Source: Paenibacillus sp. DCT19
GTDB lineage: Bacteria; Bacillota; Bacilli; Paenibacillales; Paenibacillaceae
DNA: 64,000 nt
NCBI RefSeq assembly: GCF_003268635.1
Contig: NZ_CP029639.1
Coordinates: 3,669,501-3,733,500, forward strand
Reading direction: 5' to 3'
Under the pieces are notes generated by a model, which did no database searches, was not told the DNA's origin, and worked only from the letters and a program-made list of their open reading frames with translations. How positions within the stretch are numbered: position 1 is the first letter of the stretch; each line of letters begins with the position of its first letter. Of the stretch, positions 54,963 to 64,000 are shown in pieces. Both the position numbers and the translations under genes were made by a program.

Positions 54963-55819
54963 ATGCAGGTTCGTTATCAGCAGCAAAAGGTTGGAGACGT
55001 CAACGTTTTTTATCGCGAAGCTGGCCCTAAGGATGGTCAGGTGATTTTATTATTACACGGGTTCCCATCTTCAAGTCATATGTTCCGTGACCTGATTCCG
55101 AAATTATCTAAACATTACCGTGTCATTGCCCCGATCTTGCCGGTTTCGGACATACCCACACGCCGCCGCGTGGTCAATTTAATTTTACCTTTGATAATCT
55201 ATATAAAGTTATTGAAGGTTTTACTCAGGCACTGGCTCTTGATAAGTATGTATTATATGTGTTCGATTATGGTGCACCTGTCGGGTATCGACTGGCCGTC
55301 GCTCACCCGGAGAAAGTTCAGGCGATCATTAGTCAGAATGGGAACGCTTATCTGGAAGGATTTAGTGAAGCATGGGGTCCTTGGGAGAACTATTGGCGCT
55401 TGCCAACACCAGAGAATCGTGAAGCATGTCGTGATTCCCTGACTCCGGAAACGATTCGTAATTTCCAATACCTGCACGGAGTGGATGCTAGCCTTGTATC
55501 GCCAGACGGGTATTCACTAGATATTGCATATATGTCACGTCCCGACGCGGAGGAGATCCAACTCGACCTGATTTTAGATTATAGAACTAACGTGGAGCTT
55601 TATTCTGAATTTCAAGCGTATTTCCGTAAGTATCAACCAAAACTACTAGCCGTATGGGGAAAAAATGACCCTGCCTTCCTTCCTGCTGGAGCTGAAGCTT
55701 ATAAACATGATCTTCCATCTGCAGAAATACATCTGCTGGATACAGGTCATTTCGCACTCGAAACACATGCTGACGAGATTGCTTCGCTTATGCTGCAATT
55801 TTTGGCTAATGTGAAATAG
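54963..55819 (+). CDS. alpha/beta hydrolase with aspartate nucleophile (epoxide hydrolase/dehalogenase-like), frameshifted
   Basis: A hydrolase of about 285 residues. The ATG follows GGAGATGTAAC. The oxyanion-hole motif LLHGFPSSSHMFRDLIP, the nucleophile elbow VFDYGAPVG with Asp in place of Ser, the acid in WGKNDPAF and the histidine in DTGHFALE are visible. Asp nucleophiles are typical of epoxide hydrolases and haloalkane dehalogenases. The CCCC at 55129-55132 has lost one base; restoring it gives VIAPDLAGFGHTHTPPRGQF and joins both halves. It is probably activated by the divergent LysR. Confidence 0.86.
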
Positions 55820-55842
55820 GCCAGCCAAATCTCTAAAAAATA

Positions 55843-55874
55843 GGCTGAGCAAGTTAACTAAAACTTGCTCAGCC
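55843..55874. terminator. bidirectional terminator between hydrolase and SDR genes
   Basis: GGCTGAGCAAGTT / AACTTGCTCAGCC, a perfect 13-bp stem, with A-rich sequence on the left and ATTATTTTC on the right. It serves both convergent genes. Confidence 0.88.
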
Positions 55875-55912
55875 ATTATTTTCTATATTTTAACATTGAA
55901 TATAAATGTATG

Positions 55913-56671
55913 TTATTGAACCGTATATCCACCATCAACTGATATCGCTTGACCGATTACATAGCTTGCGGAAGAAGAGCATAACCAAAGTACAACGGAA
56001 GCCACTTCCTCTGGTTTCGCTAAACGACCAATGGGGACTTGTTTCACTAATTCGTCCATGGCATCGCTTTCCGTAGCTAACATATTTTCTACCATTGGCG
56101 TTTCAATGATCCCAGGACAAACGGCATTAATACGAATCCCTTTTCGAGCGTACTCTAGAGCAGTGCTTTTCGTTAATCCCAATACGCCGTGTTTAGAAGC
56201 ATGGTATACAGAACGTTCGGGAACACCAATTAATCCTCCCATGGAAGAACAATTCACGATCGCCCCTTCGGTACCTTGCTTTCTTAATTGTAACAACTCA
56301 TACTTCATACACAGCCAAATCCCTTTTGTATTCACATTCATGACATCATCGTAAACTTCTTCTTTTAAATCCACTGTGTCTGTCGCGGCGTTTTGAATAC
56401 CAGCGTTGTTATAGGCATAATCTAGCTTTCCAAATGTAGCCACGGTTTTCTCAACCATAGATTCAACAGATTTCTCATTCGAAACATCACATTGGATGGA
56501 TATCACCTGATAACCTGCGTTGATCAAGTCTTGTGCTTCTTGTTTAGGTTCATTAATATCCACTAAAGCTACATTCGCACCTTCTTTAGCAAATAATTGT
56601 GCGGTTGCCAGTCCGATACCGCCTTTTGCTCCAGTTACAATGACCACTTTATCTTTCATTGTTGCTATCAT
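55913..56671 (-). CDS. short-chain dehydrogenase/reductase (SDR)
   Basis: A 252-residue classical SDR. The NAD(P)-binding motif VTGAKGGIGLATA, the NNAG motif, the catalytic serine in VNCSSMGGL and the YHASKHG Tyr-Lys pair are present, and PGIIETPM and QAISVDGGY close the fold. An acidic residue after the second strand (LVDINEPK) suggests NAD preference. The ATG follows GGAGGAATTTTC. The substrate is unknown, and the gene is convergent to the hydrolase. Confidence 0.93.
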   Translation of the reverse strand: MIATMKDKVVIVTGAKGGIGLATAQLFAKEGANVALVDINEPKQEAQDLINAGYQVISIQCDVSNEKSVESMVEKTVATFGKLDYAYNNAGIQNAATDTVDLKEEVYDDVMNVNTKGIWLCMKYELLQLRKQGTEGAIVNCSSMGGLIGVPERSVYHASKHGVLGLTKSTALEYARKGIRINAVCPGIIETPMVENMLATESDAMDELVKQVPIGRLAKPEEVASVVLWLCSSSASYVIGQAISVDGGYTVQ

Positions 56672-56902
56672 GAAAATTCCTCCTAATTATATAAATGGAC
56701 GTCGATTGTTTAATAAACTCATGTTAATTATTTTATAGGAGATTCGTTTATATTCAATAGTCAATACCTCAAGAACTGTGCGTTACTCAACGGCACATCT
56801 ATCATTGTTGAATATCTAAAAGAAAAGCGAACTTAGAACTGAGCAATAAAATCGGCACACGTTATTATCGTTTTGTCTGCACATGAACTTGTACCAGTAC
56901 AA

Positions 56903-56935
56903 CAAAAAAAGCCGCAAGATTACACTGCGACTTTT
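56903..56935 (-). terminator. intrinsic terminator of the recurrent family (divergent copy)
   Basis: Minus-strand AAAGTCGCAGTG-loop-GCGGC followed by seven T's, about 100 bases after the chemoreceptor stop. The stem is shorter and the loop longer than in the other copies. The rest of the 56672-57037 gap shows the SDR upstream sequence without a clear promoter. Confidence 0.65.
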
Positions 56936-57037
56936 AACCGATCAACTCCTGTTAAGATCTCCCATAGAGAATAAGTTTTTAAACATTTTCAGATATCCAT
57001 CATACTCCTTCTGTTCACCTCTATCTTCAGAACCAGT

Positions 57038-59082
57038 CTATACTGTGAAACGTTGTACCAGCTTTTGCATATCTTCGGCCATTTTCGCGAGTTGTGCCGA
57101 GGATGAAGATATCTCTTCCATCGCAGCCATTTGTTCTTGAGCTGCTGCCGATGTAGTCTGGGCACCACTAGCTGAGACTTTAGATATGTTTGCCATCTCG
57201 GCAACTGTAGCAGAGACTTGTTCTGTACTTGCAGACAACTGCTCGGATACAGCGGAAATATCCTGAATTTGACCTACAATGTGAGATGTAAACTGTTCAA
57301 TGTTTGAAATGGTAACCGAAGCTTCCTGGCTTACGCGCATGCCTTCACCGACTTGATCACGCACTTTTTTGTTCATTAATGAGGTGGACCTATCAATTAA
57401 ATCTAACATTTTACCAATCGTAGCACCAATCTCGTCAGCACTTTGTTTGGATTGTAGCGATAGTTGGCGAACTTCACCTGCAACGACAGCAAATCCTTTA
57501 CCATGCTCTCCTGCTCTCGCTGCTTCGATAGATGCATTCAAAGACAGCAGATTCGTTTGCCGAGAAATATCAGCAATGGCTTCGTTCATTCTATTCGCTT
57601 CAGTTGAGAGCGTAGACAGCTCGTTAATCAATACTGTTGTTTCTGTAACAGCTTCAAGAATCTGTTCCATCTGTTCACGCACACTGGTTATGGTTGTCCC
57701 CCAAGCACGACTGCTCGCTCTGTTTCTTCAGCAGAATACACAATCGCACCCGCAGACTCAGCAATTGTACTAATCCCTCGCGCCATTTCTTCAACTGCAT
57801 TTGCAGCTTGTTCAGCATTTTCAGCTCCAATTACGGCCGTTTCCGCCGTTTGTTGCACTGTTTCAGTCACATGTTGAACAGATAAAGTTGTTTGTTCTGT
57901 GCTCTCCTGTATCATTTGCGAAGAGTTGTTAAGATGAGACGATGTTTGATTAAGTTCACGAACAACCGATTGAAGTGTAACGGTCATTTGATCAAAGTCA
58001 TCTGCCAATAACCCGAATTCGTCCTTATTTTTGAGACCAACTCGCTCAGACAAATTACCATCTCGGACATTGCGAGTTGCTGTGCGTAGTTTTTGCATAG
58101 GCACCATAAAAGATCTTAGAATAACAAATATAATCAATCCTGCAATAACAACGGAAATACTAATGACAATATAGCTTGTAACCATAATTGGTTTTGCTGC
58201 TGCTATAAAATCTTCATGTCCCATTAAAGCAATGACATTCCAACCGGTTAAAGCATTGACTCCAGTAAAGACTTCCAAGTCATACGCAAGATCTGTCCTA
58301 ACAAATTGGGAAAATGCCATGGGTTCATCAGCGGTTACAGCGGAATTCGGCTGGAGCGGAATCCCACCAACAAGCTCTCCACCAAGCTCGCCTCCTCCAC
58401 CTTGCGTGATCGCTCCTGCCCAGGCTGCAATCGTTCGATTGGAGTCTACTACAACTAGACTTCCATTTCCGCCAACATTTACGATGGATAACTCTTTTGC
58501 GAGAACATCCAAGTCAAGTTTAATATTGGCTACACCTTCTCCTTGTCCAAGAGCTTTAGCTATGTCCACAACAATTTTACCGGATTGTTCATCCTTCATG
58601 ATGTTAGAAAAATAAAACTTTCCATTATTACTTTTTCCATTGTTGTACCAATCGCTCTCACGCGGATCATAAGTTGAATCAACAATGTCTGGGGAAGCTA
58701 AATACTCCCCCTGCTCGTTACCAATTGTAATGGAAATAATATCTGGATATGTAGAGGTTAATCGATCCAACTCTGTATGAATTATATCTGCGCTCTCGGT
58801 AAGCGAGCCGGGTTCAATCATTGAATCTATAAAATGTAACAGTTCTGCTTTTGCACCTACAATGTTATCAATGTTCTGCCCTGTCATCGTTAGAATGGTG
58901 TTGATCGGCTCTGTCATTTTCTGCTGAACTTGATCTTTAGCACTTTGATATGAATAATATCCAATAAGCGCAGTTGGAATAATGAGGACACTAAGAAATG
59001 CTACAATGAGTTTAGTACTCATTCTTTGAAAAATGGTAAGTCCTTTCTTGAAAAATGATAATCTTTTGTCTTTCTCCTTCAA
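57038..59082 (-). CDS. methyl-accepting chemotaxis protein, frameshifted
   Basis: A transmembrane chemoreceptor of about 681 residues. The start is probably the TTG at 59082, nine bases after AGAGAGG; an open frame extends to 59178 without a ribosome binding site. A membrane helix ([21 protein letters not shown]), a periplasmic-side dCache-like sensor of about 250 residues ([14 protein letters not shown]), a second helix ([17 protein letters not shown]), HAMP and a long signalling helix with hairpin tip [19 protein letters not shown] follow. The CCCCC at 57698-57702 has lost one base; restoring it joins VVLGG to [12 protein letters not shown]. The ligand is unknown; dCache receptors often bind amino acids or small acids. 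Confidence 0.88.
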
Positions 59083-59207
59083 GTGTATCAACCTCTCTCT
59101 ATTCTGCTTTTTACAACAACCTAAGGCAGTTATTGTACCGAATCCTAATTCCAATGGAATGATCCGTTTGTCTGACACGGCTTGCTTGTATTCAAGTCAA
59201 TAAACGC

Positions 59208-59268
59208 AAAAAAACCTATATATATGCACACCCAAAGAAACTTTGAGCATGTTTATACATAGGTTTTG
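59208..59268 (-). terminator. intrinsic terminator after the MFS gene
   Basis: Minus-strand AAAACCTATGTATAA / TATATATAGGTTTT stem ends in seven T's, about 90 bases after the MFS stop and upstream of the chemoreceptor. Confidence 0.7.
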
Positions 59269-59359
59269 CCTGAATATTCAGTAACAAGCCTTGTTTGATC
59301 TGTATTATATCATAGATATGGAATAAATGGTCTTTTATTCTTAAGAGCTCTTGTACTTA

Positions 59360-60571
59360 TTAACTACCTTGCATCGAATGCTCATGCTGTTCTAACGGTC
59401 TAGCGGATCTGGTCAATGTCCCAGAGATTATTACTCCAATTAATACCGCTATCATCGCATTCAACAAGCCAAAATGCTCTCCCAAAAAGCCTAATGCAGG
59501 CGGTCCAACCAATGATGCGATATAACCGGAAGTGGCTACTGCACCTACTCTGGCTGCTGCCCCCTGTGGATCATCTCCAGCCGCGGATAAACCAACGGGG
59601 AAACCTAATGAAGCACCTAGCCCCCATAGAAAAACTCCGGCAGAAGCTAGTAAATAGTGTTGACCCCAGATTACGAGAATCAAGCCAACGATCGCTGAGA
59701 TAGCACAGCCCATTAAGACGCGAACTCTTCCATACCATTCTAACACCCATCCACCCGAGAAACGTCCAAGGGTCATGGCTGCCACAAATATGCCGTAGAT
59801 GATTGAGCTCGTTAATGAGCTAACAGCATATCCATCAACCATAATTAAGGGTAACCAGTCATTGGCTGACCCTTCAGCAAACGCCATACCTAAAACCATA
59901 AGCCCAATCAGTAAAGTTCGTTTTTCCGTCCAGACCTTTAACGGATTCTTACTCTTAGCTCCCTTATTGTCTACATTAGATCCAGCTTCTTTACCTGTTG
60001 CCTTCGGAAGATAACGGAAAGAGCTTAATAGAGCGACTGAAATGATCAGAGCCAGGATTAAAAAATGAATAAGAATAGGCAGGTCTATCGCCTCCGCTCC
60101 TACCCCAATAGCGGCTCCAGCTAGTGTACCTACGCTGAAGAAACCATGAAAGGCCGGCAAAAGGACTTTACCCATTGCTTTTTCGACCGCAGAGCCTTCC
60201 ATATTTAATCCTACCTCTGCAGCACCAAAACCAGCTCCGAATATGAATAGTCCAATCATGACAATCGCCAATGTCTTCGTAGCTGCCCCTACACCGATGG
60301 CAATAAACCCAAATACAATCATGATAGAGCTTACGATAATAACGAGACGTGCACCTTTACGAATAATGACAGATCCCGCTGTAAGTAACCCCGTAAGTGA
60401 ACCTATCGCTAGAGCAAAAATAATGATTCCCATTCCCGAAGTAGATACATTCAACTGATCCCGCACGGCTGGTGTACGAGCTACCCATGAAGCGAAGGCT
60501 AGTCCGGGTAGTGCAAACAATAAGAATAAGATGTTCCTTAACATTCGATTCTGATCATATAATGTTGTCAT
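59360..60571 (-). CDS. MFS transporter (YbjJ-like)
   Basis: A 403-residue, 12-helix major facilitator. The N-terminal FLLFALPGLAFASWVARTPAVRD, the loop GRFSGGWVLEWYGRVRVLMG and GFGAAEVGLNMEGSAVEKAMG match the YbjJ-like/fucose permease-related branch. The ATG follows AGAGGTGAG. It has its own terminator; no enzyme is linked, so the substrate is unknown. The 60572-60870 gap upstream holds a terminator at 60768-60793 and AT-rich sequence. Confidence 0.85.
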   Translation of the reverse strand: MTTLYDQNRMLRNILFLLFALPGLAFASWVARTPAVRDQLNVSTSGMGIIIFALAIGSLTGLLTAGSVIIRKGARLVIIVSSIMIVFGFIAIGVGAATKTLAIVMIGLFIFGAGFGAAEVGLNMEGSAVEKAMGKVLLPAFHGFFSVGTLAGAAIGVGAEAIDLPILIHFLILALIISVALLSSFRYLPKATGKEAGSNVDNKGAKSKNPLKVWTEKRTLLIGLMVLGMAFAEGSANDWLPLIMVDGYAVSSLTSSIIYGIFVAAMTLGRFSGGWVLEWYGRVRVLMGCAISAIVGLILVIWGQHYLLASAGVFLWGLGASLGFPVGLSAAGDDPQGAAARVGAVATSGYIASLVGPPALGFLGEHFGLLNAMIAVLIGVIISGTLTRSARPLEQHEHSMQGS

Positions 60572-60767
60572 ATGTACTTGGTCTCACCTCTTTCTATCCA
60601 CCAATTTGGTGAATTGCATAATTTCAAACTATTCTTTTGATAAGTCTTTTAATAAGTACCAATTTATATGAGATGAAACTAAAAGTCCACTTCTTTTTGA
60701 CCACCGTCAAAACTAAACCGATATTCGCGCCAAGCTTTAATCCTCTTATTTGGTGCTATTAAAAAGT

Positions 60768-60793
60768 AAAAAAGTCGCTAAAATAGCGACTTT
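60768..60793 (-). terminator. intrinsic terminator of the recurrent family
   Basis: Minus-strand AGAAAGTCGCTATTTTAGCG, then ACTTTTTT; a perfect stem with loop TTTT, 78 bases after the DUF5060-type gene. Confidence 0.85.
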
Positions 60794-60870
60794 CTATAGA
60801 ATTGCTTTCCCACGGGAATCACCGTATTATTGCTATACTCTCTTGCTCTCCTGTTATTTCACTAGACTTA

Positions 60871-62343
60871 TTAATGAAGGGCATATACGCGCAATGCAAA
60901 GTAAGGTCGGCTGGGCAAAGGAACACGACTTTTTCCTCGATACGTATCAATCAGCCTGGTGATCTCCATCTCCTGCGTGTCGATCCATTCGGCAACAAAT
61001 TCTCGGTCTTCCGGAAGGTCAACTTCCCGATATCCCGGCTGGTGTTGACCATAGTAATGTAAGTAATATTCACCTTCCACACCAATTACCGGCACGTCAC
61101 GGAGCGGAATCGGTGCGGTGTCAGAAGGCATTTGTTCCGCCACTAGACGAAGAAAGCGAATATGTTTATGGCTTTGTCCGTATAACGTTCCCCCTTTTGC
61201 CCACCAAATCTCGTCTTCTGGATGCAGGTATGTCTCACCATGACTGGCATAACCACCTCGTGCAAAACTTTCCCAGATACGGTGCGTCATTTCTTGCGCG
61301 GTCAGATTACCCCATCGCTGCTGCAGGTTCCCTTCGTATCCACATTCATCAACGATTACCGGTTTCCCATATTGCGCTCTCCAAGAAGGTACTAATGTGA
61401 CGTCCCAGTGTTGAATGCTGCAATGCGTAATTTCTGGACGACGATGATCATACATCACTATACTTTCCGGAACATACATGGCTGTGCCATTATGGATGGA
61501 TAACAGATGTGCATACGGATCTTCTTGCGCAGTAAGACTGATCAACCTGTCCCAATCTGACATCGTTTTTTCACTCATAAAATCATATTCATTCGCCAAC
61601 GACCACCAGACGTTCCGGTAAGCTGCCAGTCGTGCAATTGCGTACTGCAGATAACGCTCATCTTCCTCAGAAGTCAACCGATCGAAACCCCAGCGTCCTT
61701 TATCGTATGGGTGAAACAAAATAAGATCAGCTTCAATCTGTAGCTCAAGCAGTGATTCAATGCAATTCTCAACGTGCTCCCAATAAACCGGGTTAAAACG
61801 AGTATAATCAAAACCTTTTTCGGAAGAGCCAACAAACGGAAAAAACTCAGGTTCCTCTGCGTTAAAAGAGTAATTCTTCGGAAATAAACACATACGAATT
61901 TTATTGAACGACCCTTCCGCAAGAGTATTCAGCGTTGCCGTTCGTAATGTTTCCGACTGATATATCCATGCATAAGCGGTTGTGCCAAACGGATAAAACG
62001 GCGTGCCGTCCGCATAAGCAAAACGAGTCTCATCTCGTGTTATAACCGGGCCGTGAATTAAATCTTCTGCCTGTATACAAGTGAAACTTCCGTTCAAACC
62101 ATTCAACTCGGTCAGATTGCTGAACGTCTCATATGTCCAAATTCCAAGTTCAGATGGCATGAATCTGACCATGTACTCCCCATTTCCGGCATAAAATCCG
62201 GAAACCTTGTATTCCTTCATGTCTTTACGAAAAATGACCGTCCAATCGCTATCCAGATAAGGATTACCTTCAGTTGAGCCTAGCAACCGAAGTTCAAACC
62301 GTGCCCATTGGGACACAGGTTCATGAAGCATCGCGTTTTCCAT
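60871..62343 (-). CDS. DUF5060/DUF4038/DUF5605 glycoside hydrolase-like protein
   Basis: A 490-residue cytoplasmic protein. It starts at ATG 62343 after GGAGGGTTCGTT. An N-terminal Ig-like DUF5060 domain (about 1-90: RKDMKEYKVSGFYAGNGEYM) precedes a TIM barrel (about 100-420: PFYPFGTTAYAWIYQSE, VWWSLANEYDFM with an acid/base-position glutamate, and PVIVDECGYEGNLQQRWGN with a nucleophile-position glutamate) and a C-terminal beta domain of the DUF5605 type (DREFVAEWIDTQEMEIT). This layout is that of GH-A clan enzymes; the exact activity is not established. A cre site lies in front of the gene, and an AraC-type remnant follows upstream. Confidence 0.82.
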   Translation of the reverse strand: MENAMLHEPVSQWARFELRLLGSTEGNPYLDSDWTVIFRKDMKEYKVSGFYAGNGEYMVRFMPSELGIWTYETFSNLTELNGLNGSFTCIQAEDLIHGPVITRDETRFAYADGTPFYPFGTTAYAWIYQSETLRTATLNTLAEGSFNKIRMCLFPKNYSFNAEEPEFFPFVGSSEKGFDYTRFNPVYWEHVENCIESLLELQIEADLILFHPYDKGRWGFDRLTSEEDERYLQYAIARLAAYRNVWWSLANEYDFMSEKTMSDWDRLISLTAQEDPYAHLLSIHNGTAMYVPESIVMYDHRRPEITHCSIQHWDVTLVPSWRAQYGKPVIVDECGYEGNLQQRWGNLTAQEMTHRIWESFARGGYASHGETYLHPEDEIWWAKGGTLYGQSHKHIRFLRLVAEQMPSDTAPIPLRDVPVIGVEGEYYLHYYGQHQPGYREVDLPEDREFVAEWIDTQEMEITRLIDTYRGKSRVPLPSRPYFALRVYALH

Positions 62344-62381
62344 AACGAACCCTCCACCTTTCTTTTGTGGCATTCCTGAAT

Positions 62382-62395
62382 TGTAAACGCATTCA
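62382..62395 (-). promoter_or_regulatory. cre-like site upstream of the DUF5060-type gene
   Basis: TGTAAACGCATTCA on the plus strand (TGAATGCGTTTACA on the minus strand) fits the cre consensus, 40-50 bases before the start. Catabolite repression of the glycoside hydrolase is expected. Confidence 0.65.
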
Positions 62396-62457
62396 ATTGA
62401 CCCAACCATATTTTAGCACTAATTTATATTAAGTTCAGCAATTTTAACTTAACTTTT

Positions 62458-63490
62458 TTATAGAATTTCAATCCTCCAACCCTTCAGTTGTTCTGCTCCG
62501 TATGTAAGGGCGTAATTTTGAATTAGTTGCTGGATTGCTGTTATCTGCTCTGACATAGCTTCGTTATTCGCTCTCACAATAAATACAGGATGAATATTAA
62601 CCTCGCTAAATTGGTTTATCACCTTTGTTAGATCCTTCATATCACTATCCGCGAAATTCAGAATTTCTTCGAACCCAAAAATCTGGTATGGGCTTAAGCT
62701 ATGAACCTGAAGAATTCTATTAATCTCCTTATCTGAATTTACTCTAAGTAAGTCAGATATCTTAATCAAATATAATGATGCTGAGTTTTGATCATCAGAT
62801 CCGAACAGGTTGAGGTTTATCCATTGATTTGGTTCGATGGTTAGTGTTTCACAGCGGTTAAACAACCCTTCAAACCTTGGAATAACAAATGCCGGATCAA
62901 TGATTTCTCTGCAGTGCTCAATCGTCTCTTGCTTTCTTTTATTATCTTGGCGAAATTCTTTCGGTCCTTCTGGGAAAATCCTTTTGAATTTTTGATAAAA
63001 ATATCGAGGTGAAGAAAAACCTACCTTCGAAAATTCGTTTGACATCAAAATTCGTAACAAGCAGATTCAACAATGCTCCAGTTACACCCACTAAAGTTAA
63101 GTATTTCAGCTCACTTTTGTTGATTATAACTGGAGTTATTAATGCGCAGATTGCTTTATTTATTTCTTTTGTTCGTTCTAACCCGAGATCTGTTCCAGGG
63201 CCAAATTCATGAGCAAACCAAATCTTTGATAAATCGCAATGATCCTTTGCAAATTCAGCATTGATATTAATAAGCAGTATTAGATTATCTTCATGTGTAT
63301 GTAACAGACGATGAACTTGATTAATATTGAAAATTTCTATCTCACCAGAACTTAATGTTCTATTCTCGTCTGCAATGGCAACATGAATGCTACCTTCCAG
63401 TACAATGACCACCTCAATGGAATTACTCCACCGAAACGGTTCGTCTTTGATCCTTAGGAACTGCACTGTTAAGGGTGGGGTTTTGCACAA
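62458..63490 (-). pseudogene. AraC-family regulator remnant, N-truncated, internal deletion
   Basis: Cupin-like N-terminal part (IEVVIVLEGSIHVAIADENR, EIFNINQVHRLL) followed at about 63040-63060 directly by the second helix-turn-helix (FSKVGFSSPRYFYQKFKRIF) in another frame. The first helix-turn-helix and linker, about 60 residues, are missing, and the first residues before LTVQFLRIKDEPF are gone too. A further 150-residue C-terminal extension (IIDPAFVIPRFEGLFNRCET and beyond) resembles the extra domain of AraC regulators associated with xylosidases. Unlike the homopolymer frameshifts, this deletion cannot be repaired by one base, so it is a genuine pseudogene unless mis-assembled. Confidence 0.75.
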
Positions 63491-63862
63491 GGTATATATG
63501 CAATTAGAAATGAAGAAGTGGTTGGCTTTCTGGGGTACAATATAGGCAAAGAAGCCTTTGCACCTGCGATCTACAGTGCTTTTCGGAAGGTGTACTCTCC
63601 ATTCGCAGCACTTTGGCGGTTTTTCTTTTATTCGTTTTATTTAAGGTTTCATTTATACTACGAAGAAATACTGCAGATCGCCCCTATTGCTGTGTCTGAA
63701 AAAGTACGTGGACAAGGAATTGGTAAATTACTATTACATGAGATTGAGAAACTCGCGAAAAAAATGCACATTGCCAAAATCAGTCTTGAAGTGGTTGATA
63801 CTAACCCTTCAGCACAAAAGTTATATGAACGCTTCGGTTATATGTTAATAAAAAGAACTTAA
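63485..63862 (+). pseudogene. GNAT-family acetyltransferase, N-terminally truncated
   Basis: The frame reads AQGIYAIRNEEVVGFLGYN and continues through IAPIAVSEKVRGQGIGKLLL (acetyl-CoA loop RGQGIG) to VVDTNPSAQKLYERFGYML, which is the typical GNAT C-terminus. There is no start codon with ribosome binding site in front, and the frame is cut at the TAA at 63470, so the first 40-60 residues are missing. The break is at the same place where the AraC gene loses its N-terminus. Translation from the GTG at 63518 is possible but would give a defective enzyme. Confidence 0.75.
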
Positions 63863-64000
63863 ATCCGGTTCATTTACTAAGAGAGCCGGCTTCAGAAGAG
63901 TGATATTTATGCAAAAATGTGTTGAGGTCACCACCAAAACCTAATTGGTTAACACCAGACACTTCCCACAGTCTGGCTAAGTTGTGTTGTCACATATCGA
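63863..64000. other. non-coding right end
   Basis: After the GNAT stop, CCGG-N17-CCGG (63866-63890) and a small hairpin CCAGAC/GTCTGG (63955-63976) are visible. I cannot assign a function to either, and no gene is seen up to the window edge. Confidence 0.3.

Overview
The window reads as a chromosomal segment of a Paenibacillus-like soil Firmicute. The evidence is moderate GC, strong GGAGG-type ribosome binding sites, a YesMN/LplABC-type sugar uptake locus, many glycoside hydrolases with AraC regulators, catabolite (cre-like) sites, a LicT-type antiterminator and a giant S-layer-anchored surface protein. No rRNA, tRNA, CRISPR array, prophage or insertion sequence was recognised.

Layout. 1-5.9 kb: a minus-strand operon of two CUT1 ABC permeases, a solute-binding lipoprotein, a YesM-type sensor kinase and a YesN-type response regulator. 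6.3-10.2 kb: an azoreductase and a family 2 glycoside hydrolase. 10.5-13.5 kb: an OmpR-type two-component system followed by a lipoprotein. 13.7-14.7 kb (plus): a GlsB-like membrane protein and a secreted bulb-type lectin. 14.9-18.7 kb: a TetM-like ribosomal protection GTPase and a BCCT osmolyte transporter. 18.8-24.2 kb: a pentapeptide-repeat protein and a beta-glucoside PTS operon (bglP-bglH-licT) with an antiterminator leader and a cre site. 24.3-28.3 kb: an RCC1-repeat protein, an MFS transporter, a DHFR-like reductase and a glutathione peroxidase. 28.4-44.4 kb: a carbohydrate island with a 2444-residue SLH protein, two AraC regulators, GH127, GH35 and a secreted beta-helix protein. 44.6-48.8 kb: small genes and a Gfo/Idh/MocA remnant. 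49-53.7 kb: a GntR regulator and a garR / DUF1537 kinase / GntP cluster. 53.9-59.1 kb: LysR, alpha/beta hydrolase, SDR and a chemoreceptor. 59.4-63.9 kb: an MFS transporter, a DUF5060-type glycoside hydrolase, and truncated AraC and GNAT genes facing each other.

Two patterns run through the whole window. First, about fifteen genes are split by one-base indels, mostly losses in short homopolymers (often CCCC/GGGG). Restoring one base recovers a full-length family member each time, so these look like consensus errors of a noisy assembly rather than mass gene decay, and I describe them as one gene each. Second, nine unrelated minus-strand genes end in nearly the same intrinsic terminator hairpin, whereas plus-strand genes use unrelated ones.

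Functionally the segment serves plant-polymer foraging: sensing and importing oligosaccharides, trimming arabino- and galacto-oligosaccharides and beta-glucosides inside the cell, and binding polymers at the surface, under AraC, antiterminator and catabolite control. The most distinctive items are the giant surface protein, a helically phased array of four GTATAC boxes before the acid-sugar cluster, the incomplete acid-sugar pathway, and the recurrent terminator family.
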